Assembly: GCA_964385635.1 (NCBI GenBank)
Contig: CAYLPU010000073.1
Location: 1 to 26,029 of the forward strand
Source: CAYLPU01 sp964385635
GTDB taxonomy: Bacteria > Chloroflexota > Anaerolineae > B4-G1
Direction of reading: 5' to 3'
Length of the DNA: 26,029 bases
Shown here: one piece after another, positions 22,155 to 26,029 of the stretch
Numbering within the stretch: position 1 is the first letter of the stretch
Layout: the number at the start of each line of letters is the position of its first letter
Translations under genes and position numbers: made by a program
The notes under the pieces: generated by a model
The model's input: only the letters and a program-made list of their open reading frames with translations
What the model was told of the DNA's origin: nothing
Databases searched by the model: none

Positions 22155-23708
22155 GTGAGCAGAGGCGGACGGCAGATCGCAAAAGCGGCGACACTGGTGA
22201 TGGCTCTCTTCGTCGTGAGCCGTGTGCTGGGTCTGGCACGGGAGATGGTCGTCGGCGCTGCCTTTGGCACCAGTGCCACATACGACGCCTACCTGGCCGC
22301 TGTGCGCATCCCAGATATTCTCTTTAACCTCATCGCGGGAGGAGCACTGGGATCGGCCTTCATCCCCACGTTCACCGGCTACTTCGCCCGGGACGATCCA
22401 GAGGGTGGCTGGCGGCTGGTCAGCAGTGTGATCAATCTGCTCCTGGTGGCGCTGACGGCGTCGGTGAGCCTGGCCTGGCTGGCCGCGCCGGTGCTGGTGG
22501 CGAAGGTCTTGGCCCCCGGCTTCGGGGCCGACCAGCAGGTACTCACCGTCTCCCTGATGCGAATTATGCTGTTGGCGCCTCTCTTCTTCGGCGTCAGCGG
22601 CGTGGTGATGGGCACTCTCAACGCCCGCCAACACTTTCTTCTGCCAGCCTTGGCTCCCAGTTGTCTCAATCTCTCCCTCATCGCCGCCGCCTGGTTGCTG
22701 TCCCCCCGGATGGGGGTGCGGGCTCTGGCGCTGGGGTACGTGGTCGGCGCAATCTTGCACCTCTTGGTCCAGTTACCGGGGCTGGCTTGGGTGGGTGCCC
22801 GCTACCATCTCTTGCTGGCCCCGCGTGCCCCCGGGGTGCGAGAGGTGCTGCGGCTGATGGCGCCCCGTGTCCTGGGCCTGGCGGTGGTTCAACTCAACTT
22901 CCTGGTCAATACCAACCTGGCCTCCCGGATGGGAGAGGGAGCGGTGTCGGCCATCAACTATGGTTGGCTGCTGATGATGCTGCCGCAAGGGGTCTTCGCC
23001 CAGGCGGTGGGGACGGCCGCCTTCCCGACCTTCGCTGCGCAGGCGGCCCGGGAAGAGCAGGCGGAGATGCGGAGCACGCTGGCTGCTACCCTGCGGGTAG
23101 TGTTCTCCCTCTGCCTCCCGGCCACGGTGGGACTGCTGGCGCTGGGCCGGCCACTGGTGGGATTGGTCTTCGAGCGGGGGGCTTTCGAGGCGACCTCGAC
23201 GGAGGCGGTGACGTGGGCGCTGGCTTTTTACGCGCTGGGGTTGGTGGGGCACGCCGGGCTGGAGATCATCGCCCGCGCCTTTTATGCCCTGCACGACACG
23301 CTCACGCCGGTCTGGGTGGGTGGGCTGGCGATGGGCCTCAACGCGGCGTTGAGCCTGACGCTGCCGGGACTGTTCCGGCTTATGGGTTGGCCCCCGCACG
23401 CGGGGCTGGCGTTGGCTAACTCGGTCGCCACGTTGTTGGAACTGGTGGGGCTGCTCGTGCTGATCCGGCGGCGGATGGATGGTCTGGAAGGGCGGCGGAT
23501 GCTGACCGCGTTCGCCAAGAGCGGGCTGGCGGCGCTCGTGATGGGGGCGGTGTTGCTGGGGTGGCAGGTTATGCTGCCAGGCGCGGGGATACTTCTGCTC
23601 GGCGGCGGTGGTGTCGTGTTGGGTGCGGTGGTCTACGTGGCCGTGGTGCTGTTGCTGCGGATGGAGGAATTACGGGCAGTCGCAGCGTTACTCTGGCGCT
23701 CAGTGTGA
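22155..23708 (+). CDS. murJ: Lipid II flippase MurJ (MviN)
   Basis: About 517 residues with some fourteen hydrophobic helices and the MVF fold: RQIAKAATLVMALFVVSRVLG at the start, REMVVGAAFGTSATYDAYLAA, LFNLIAGGALGSAFIPTF and RMGEGAVSAINYGWLLMMLPQGVFAQAVGTAAFP in the second half. MurJ carries lipid II across the inner membrane for peptidoglycan synthesis. The start is taken as GTG 22155, with AGGAGG at 22145-22150. An in-frame start at 22077 would translate the leader hairpin and adds 26 residues unlike the family. The gene stands alone and converges with xseB. Confidence 0.92.
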   Translation: MSRGGRQIAKAATLVMALFVVSRVLGLAREMVVGAAFGTSATYDAYLAAVRIPDILFNLIAGGALGSAFIPTFTGYFARDDPEGGWRLVSSVINLLLVALTASVSLAWLAAPVLVAKVLAPGFGADQQVLTVSLMRIMLLAPLFFGVSGVVMGTLNARQHFLLPALAPSCLNLSLIAAAWLLSPRMGVRALALGYVVGAILHLLVQLPGLAWVGARYHLLLAPRAPGVREVLRLMAPRVLGLAVVQLNFLVNTNLASRMGEGAVSAINYGWLLMMLPQGVFAQAVGTAAFPTFAAQAAREEQAEMRSTLAATLRVVFSLCLPATVGLLALGRPLVGLVFERGAFEATSTEAVTWALAFYALGLVGHAGLEIIARAFYALHDTLTPVWVGGLAMGLNAALSLTLPGLFRLMGWPPHAGLALANSVATLLELVGLLVLIRRRMDGLEGRRMLTAFAKSGLAALVMGAVLLGWQVMLPGAGILLLGGGGVVLGAVVYVAVVLLLRMEELRAVAALLWRSV

Positions 23709-23721
23709 CTCAGGGGTGGAC

Positions 23722-23753
23722 ACCACCACGGTGATACTGCCGTCGCTGGTGGT
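23722..23753. terminator. Hairpin between convergent murJ and xseB
   Basis: ACCACC-ACGG pairs with CCGT-cgct-GGTGGT around an 8-base loop (bulge of four). A second 6-bp hairpin GGAGGG / CCCTCC (23759-23778) surrounds the xseB stop. Position suits a two-way terminator, but there is no T-run on either side. Confidence 0.45.
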
Positions 23754-23768
23754 CACAGGGAGGGCAGT

Positions 23769-23999
23769 TTATCCCTCCGGATCGAAAGGGGTCACGCCTT
23801 CTGGTGACAGTTGGCGGACTTTAAGTTCGGACTGGTCCAGTTGGGCATTGCAGTGTGCAGCCAGCGCCTGCCCGCGCTCGAAGAGGGTCAGGCTTTCCTC
23901 CAGCGTCAATCCTCCCGTCTCCAGTTTGCGGACGGTCTCCTCCAGTTCGGCGAAGGATTGCTCGAAAGTCAGGTTTTCAATTTCGTTCTCGGACATCAT
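23769..23999 (-). CDS. xseB: Exodeoxyribonuclease VII small subunit
   Basis: 76 residues, a typical length, containing LTFEQSFAELEETVRKLETG followed by GLTLEESLTLFERGQALAAHCNAQL, the diagnostic helical hairpin of XseB. It binds XseA in multiple copies to form the ATP-independent single-strand nuclease. The gene overlaps the end of xseA by about 20 bases, so translation is coupled. Two adjacent ATGs (23999 and 23996) are possible starts. Confidence 0.95.
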   Translation of the reverse strand: MMSENEIENLTFEQSFAELEETVRKLETGGLTLEESLTLFERGQALAAHCNAQLDQSELKVRQLSPEGVTPFDPEG

Positions 24000-25254
24000 C
24001 TGTTCCTCCGTCGTCAGTGTGTGATCGATTCACTGCTGTCGCCTCAAACTCCCCATCGGCGACCCGGATGTCGAGCGCGTCCCCCGGCGCGACCTGGGCC
24101 ACCGAGCGCACGACATCTCCCGTCTCACGATGATGCACGATGGCATATCCCCGCTTCAGCGTTCCCAGTGGGCTGACCCCCGCCAGACGCCCGATTAGCC
24201 CACTCAACTGTTCGCGGCGCAGGATTAGACCGTAGTACATAGCCGCCTCTGCGCGGCCCAGTAGGTCGTCCACGCGCTGGCGGGCCTGGGCGAGTTGGGC
24301 GGCGGGGGAGAGGTGCTTCAGTGCCTGCATCTGCTCGGCCAGCCTCCAGCGTTGCTCCTCGATGGTTCCTTGCAGAGCCGCCACCAATGTCGCCGATAGC
24401 ATGGCCACCTGCGTGCGTAGTTCCGCCCGGTCGGGGGCGACCAGTTCGGCAGCGGCGGATGGGGTAGGGGCACGCACGTCGGCGGCGAAGTCGGCCAGGC
24501 TGAAGTCGGTCTCGTGCCCCACGCCGCAGACGACTGGAATACGGGAGGCGGTGACGGCGCGGGCTACCCGTTCGTCGTTGAAGGCCTGCAGGTCCTCCAG
24601 GCTGCCACCACCACGGGTGACGATGATGACGTCCACGTCGTCGCGTCTGTTGAGGGCTTCGAGCGCGGCCACGATTTGCGGGGGGGCAGCGTCTCCCTGC
24701 ACCAGCGTAGGAGCGAGGAGCACCTCCGCCAGCGGGTAGCGGCGACCCAGGACGTTGATGACGTCGCGCAGCGCGGCGGCAGCCGGGGAGGTGACCACAC
24801 CGATGCCGCAGGGAAAGCGGGGCAGCGGTCGCTTGCGCTCTGGGGCGAACAGTCCCTCAGCCTCTAACCGTGCCTTGAGTCGTTCGAACTGCTGGTAGAG
24901 GTCACCCACGCCGGCCGCTCGGAATTGGTCCACGTATAGTTGGTAGAGGCCGCCGGCTTCATAGACGCCCACACGCCCGTGGGCCAGCACCAGGTCACCG
25001 TCCGTGGGCAGATGGTCCTGCAATGTGACGACGCTGCGCCACATCACGCATCTTATCTGTGCGCCAGCGTCTTTGAGCGTGAAGTAGCAATGGCCGGAGG
25101 ATGCACGCCCGAAGTTGGAGATCTCCCCCTCAATCCACACGTCGCCCAGTTCGGGCTCGCCCTCGATGAGATGGCGGATGCGGCTGGTAAGTTGGCTGAC
25201 GGTGTAGGGCTCGGAAAAGGTCGGGCCTTCGAATAATCTCAGTTGTTTGGACAT
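23977..25254 (-). CDS. xseA: Exodeoxyribonuclease VII large subunit
   Basis: 425 residues from ATG 25254. The N-terminal OB-fold (YTVSQLTSRIRHLIEG, WIEGEISNFGRASSGHCYFTLKD) is followed by the catalytic core (GIGVVTSPAAAALRDVINVL, DVIIVTRGGGSLEDLQAFND, GVGHETDFSLADFAADVRAPTPSAAAELVAPD) and a helical C-terminus ending GTLKRGYAIV. It degrades single-stranded DNA in repair. A TTG at 25293 opens the frame, but it is the first codon-sized part of the -35 box, so it cannot be the start. No Shine-Dalgarno precedes 25254, and the promoter lies so close that the mRNA probably begins at or within four bases of the ATG. Confidence 0.95.
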   Translation of the reverse strand: MSKQLRLFEGPTFSEPYTVSQLTSRIRHLIEGEPELGDVWIEGEISNFGRASSGHCYFTLKDAGAQIRCVMWRSVVTLQDHLPTDGDLVLAHGRVGVYEAGGLYQLYVDQFRAAGVGDLYQQFERLKARLEAEGLFAPERKRPLPRFPCGIGVVTSPAAAALRDVINVLGRRYPLAEVLLAPTLVQGDAAPPQIVAALEALNRRDDVDVIIVTRGGGSLEDLQAFNDERVARAVTASRIPVVCGVGHETDFSLADFAADVRAPTPSAAAELVAPDRAELRTQVAMLSATLVAALQGTIEEQRWRLAEQMQALKHLSPAAQLAQARQRVDDLLGRAEAAMYYGLILRREQLSGLIGRLAGVSPLGTLKRGYAIVHHRETGDVVRSVAQVAPGDALDIRVADGEFEATAVNRSHTDDGGTDDVRERN

Positions 25255-25264
25255 GATGAGGGGT

Positions 25265-25293
25265 ATGATAGCGCAGCGAGGGAAAGGTGTCAA
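25265..25293 (-). promoter_or_regulatory. xseA promoter, giving a leaderless or nearly leaderless mRNA
   Basis: On the minus strand, perfect TTGACA (25288-25293), a 17-bp spacer and TATCAT (25265-25270). Only ten bases separate the -10 from the ATG at 25254. Confidence 0.8.
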
Positions 25294-25316
25294 GCGGCTG
25301 TCGTCATATTATCTGC

Positions 25317-25829
25317 CTACCCCCTCAGCGCCTGCCAGGTGAAAATGAGGATCATCAGGATGGCGATGAGGAGTTGCACGCCACCGGAGAGGGTGCAGCC
25401 GACCAACCACCCAGCGCCGGCTTTGAACGCCTCGCGCCAATCCTTGCGTCTATACCACTCGGCCAGGACGACGCCGGCGACGGTACCGACGATAGCACCG
25501 GGCACCGCACCGATCCCCAGGAAGACCAGCCCGACGATGGCTCCAATTGCTCCCAGCACCAGCCCGGACAGCAGCGACCAGATGGAGGCCCCGCCAATCT
25601 TGCCCCCCACCTGGCTCATCCACAGGTCAGCAGTCAAGCCAATCGTGCCCAGGATGGTTAGAACAGTGAAGGTGATTGGATCAATGGTGGCGAACCGCTC
25701 GGCGATGGCGTAGGCCAATGTCACAAGCCAGATGAAGCCAACACCAGGGACGATCGGCAGGATGACACCAATCACCCCGACGGCCATCGCCGCCAGCGCG
25801 ACCCAGAATGTCCACATTGGAAGAACCAT
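25317..25829 (-). CDS. DUF456 family membrane protein
   Basis: 170 residues with about four to five hydrophobic helices and glycine-rich turns. Features typical of DUF456 are GVILPIVPGVGFIWLVTLAYAI near the start, DLWMSQVGGKIGGASIWSLL in the middle and GAIVGLVFLGIGAVPGAIVGTVAGVVLAE. The function is unknown. The start may be 25829 or the ATG at 25817, and neither has a good ribosome site. The tRNA-Lys gene ends 28 bp upstream on the same strand, with no terminator between. The gene may therefore be transcribed from the strong tRNA promoter. Confidence 0.85.
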   Translation of the reverse strand: MVLPMWTFWVALAAMAVGVIGVILPIVPGVGFIWLVTLAYAIAERFATIDPITFTVLTILGTIGLTADLWMSQVGGKIGGASIWSLLSGLVLGAIGAIVGLVFLGIGAVPGAIVGTVAGVVLAEWYRRKDWREAFKAGAGWLVGCTLSGGVQLLIAILMILIFTWQALRG

Positions 25830-25857
25830 TACTTGTCTACTTGTATCCTTCCCCCAG

Positions 25858-25931
25858 TGGGCCGTGCAGGATTCGAACCTGCGGCCAAAGGCTTAAAAGG
25901 CCCCTGCTCTTCCAGGCTGAGCTAACGGCCC
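25858..25931 (-). tRNA. tRNA-Lys (anticodon UUU)
   Basis: A 74-base cloverleaf: acceptor GGGCCGT / ACGGCCC with discriminator A; D stem GCTC/GAGC; anticodon stem GGGGC/GCCTT (two G-U pairs) with loop CTTTTAA, giving anticodon TTT; T arm GCAGG-TTCGAAT-CCTGC. The CCA end is not encoded. Confidence 0.96.
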
Positions 25932-25940
25932 ACGACATGA

Positions 25941-25969
25941 AGTATAGCACGCGGATAAAGGGTTGTCAA
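25941..25969 (-). promoter_or_regulatory. tRNA-Lys promoter
   Basis: On the minus strand, perfect TTGACA (25964-25969), a 17-bp spacer and TATACT (25941-25946), ending 9 bases before the mature tRNA. Confidence 0.85.
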
Positions 25970-25978
25970 ATCATCGTA

Positions 25979-26021
25979 TTCCCTCAAGTATAATCGCACC
26001 GAAGGCAGTTCGTTCCCTCAA
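25979..26021. repeat. Two direct copies of TTCCCTCAA near the right edge
   Basis: Identical 9-mers at 25979-25987 and 26013-26021, 34 bp apart. A TATAAT on the plus strand (25989-25994) lies between them, with a poorly spaced TTGTCA. They could belong to a promoter for a gene beyond the window. I see no coding start here. Confidence 0.3.
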
Positions 26022-26029
26022 ATGAAAAT

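Noticed and set aside
25255..25293. TTG start for xseA
   Set aside because: The TTG is part of the TTGACA -35 box. The family N-terminus begins at the ATG 25254.

Overview
The window is a GC-rich bacterial chromosome segment with ordinary bacterial promoters. Nearly all are TTGNNN / TANNNT boxes with 16-17 bp spacing. The best guess is a Chloroflexota (Anaerolineae-like) genome, from the overall look of the proteins (DUF2270, quinate-dehydrogenase-like protein, orphan ParA, UPF0173) and a dispersed 'CATTCTGAGCG' palindromic repeat. This is inference, not proof. There are no insertion sequences, phage genes or CRISPR arrays.

Layout. (1) 1-3912, minus strand: one promoter (3884-3912) reads an orphan ParA-type ATPase, a GH1 glycosidase with a 140-residue acidic N-terminal tail carrying a 25-residue tandem repeat, a zinc-ribbon/Nudix/GNAT fusion, and the start of a leucyl aminopeptidase (M17) cut by the left edge. 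(2) 4015-5046, minus: a membrane protein fusing DUF2270 to a DUF2179 domain. (3) 5168-10420, plus: a translationally coupled operon. It encodes a five-module FAD/Fe-S oxidoreductase, a DAO-family flavoprotein partner, an ornithine-cyclodeaminase-family protein and an EamA transporter. A second DAO-family oxidase follows (10506-11663). (4) 11695-14406, plus: a strong promoter, a strongly foldable leader, an isocitrate-dehydrogenase-like enzyme and a MmgE/PrpD-family protein. Regions 3 and 4 look like catabolism of an unknown amino or imino acid feeding a di/tricarboxylate route. (5) 14567-15250: UPF0173 metal-dependent hydrolase.

(6) 15251-17258: the replication origin region. An AT-rich stretch, a 12-bp palindrome and seven DnaA-box-like sites (three phased at 20-21 bp) lie between convergent UPF0173 and dnaA. 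dnaA is minus strand, with its own promoter at 17230-17258. dnaN is not next to it. (7) 17494-19857, minus: a three-gene unit (quinate-dehydrogenase-like protein, nucleotidyltransferase, PAP2 phosphatase) with two tandem promoters. (8) 19909-21889, plus: a soluble REC-GAF-PAS-histidine kinase. (9) 22155-23708, plus: murJ. (10) 23769-25293, minus: xseA-xseB, with a consensus promoter so close to the xseA start that the mRNA is probably leaderless. (11) 25317-25969, minus: tRNA-Lys(UUU) with a consensus promoter, followed 28 bp later by a DUF456 membrane protein.

The most unusual items are the ParA/GH1-tail pair, the amino-acid oxidase operon with its atypical cyclodeaminase, and the structured leader before the isocitrate-dehydrogenase-like gene.
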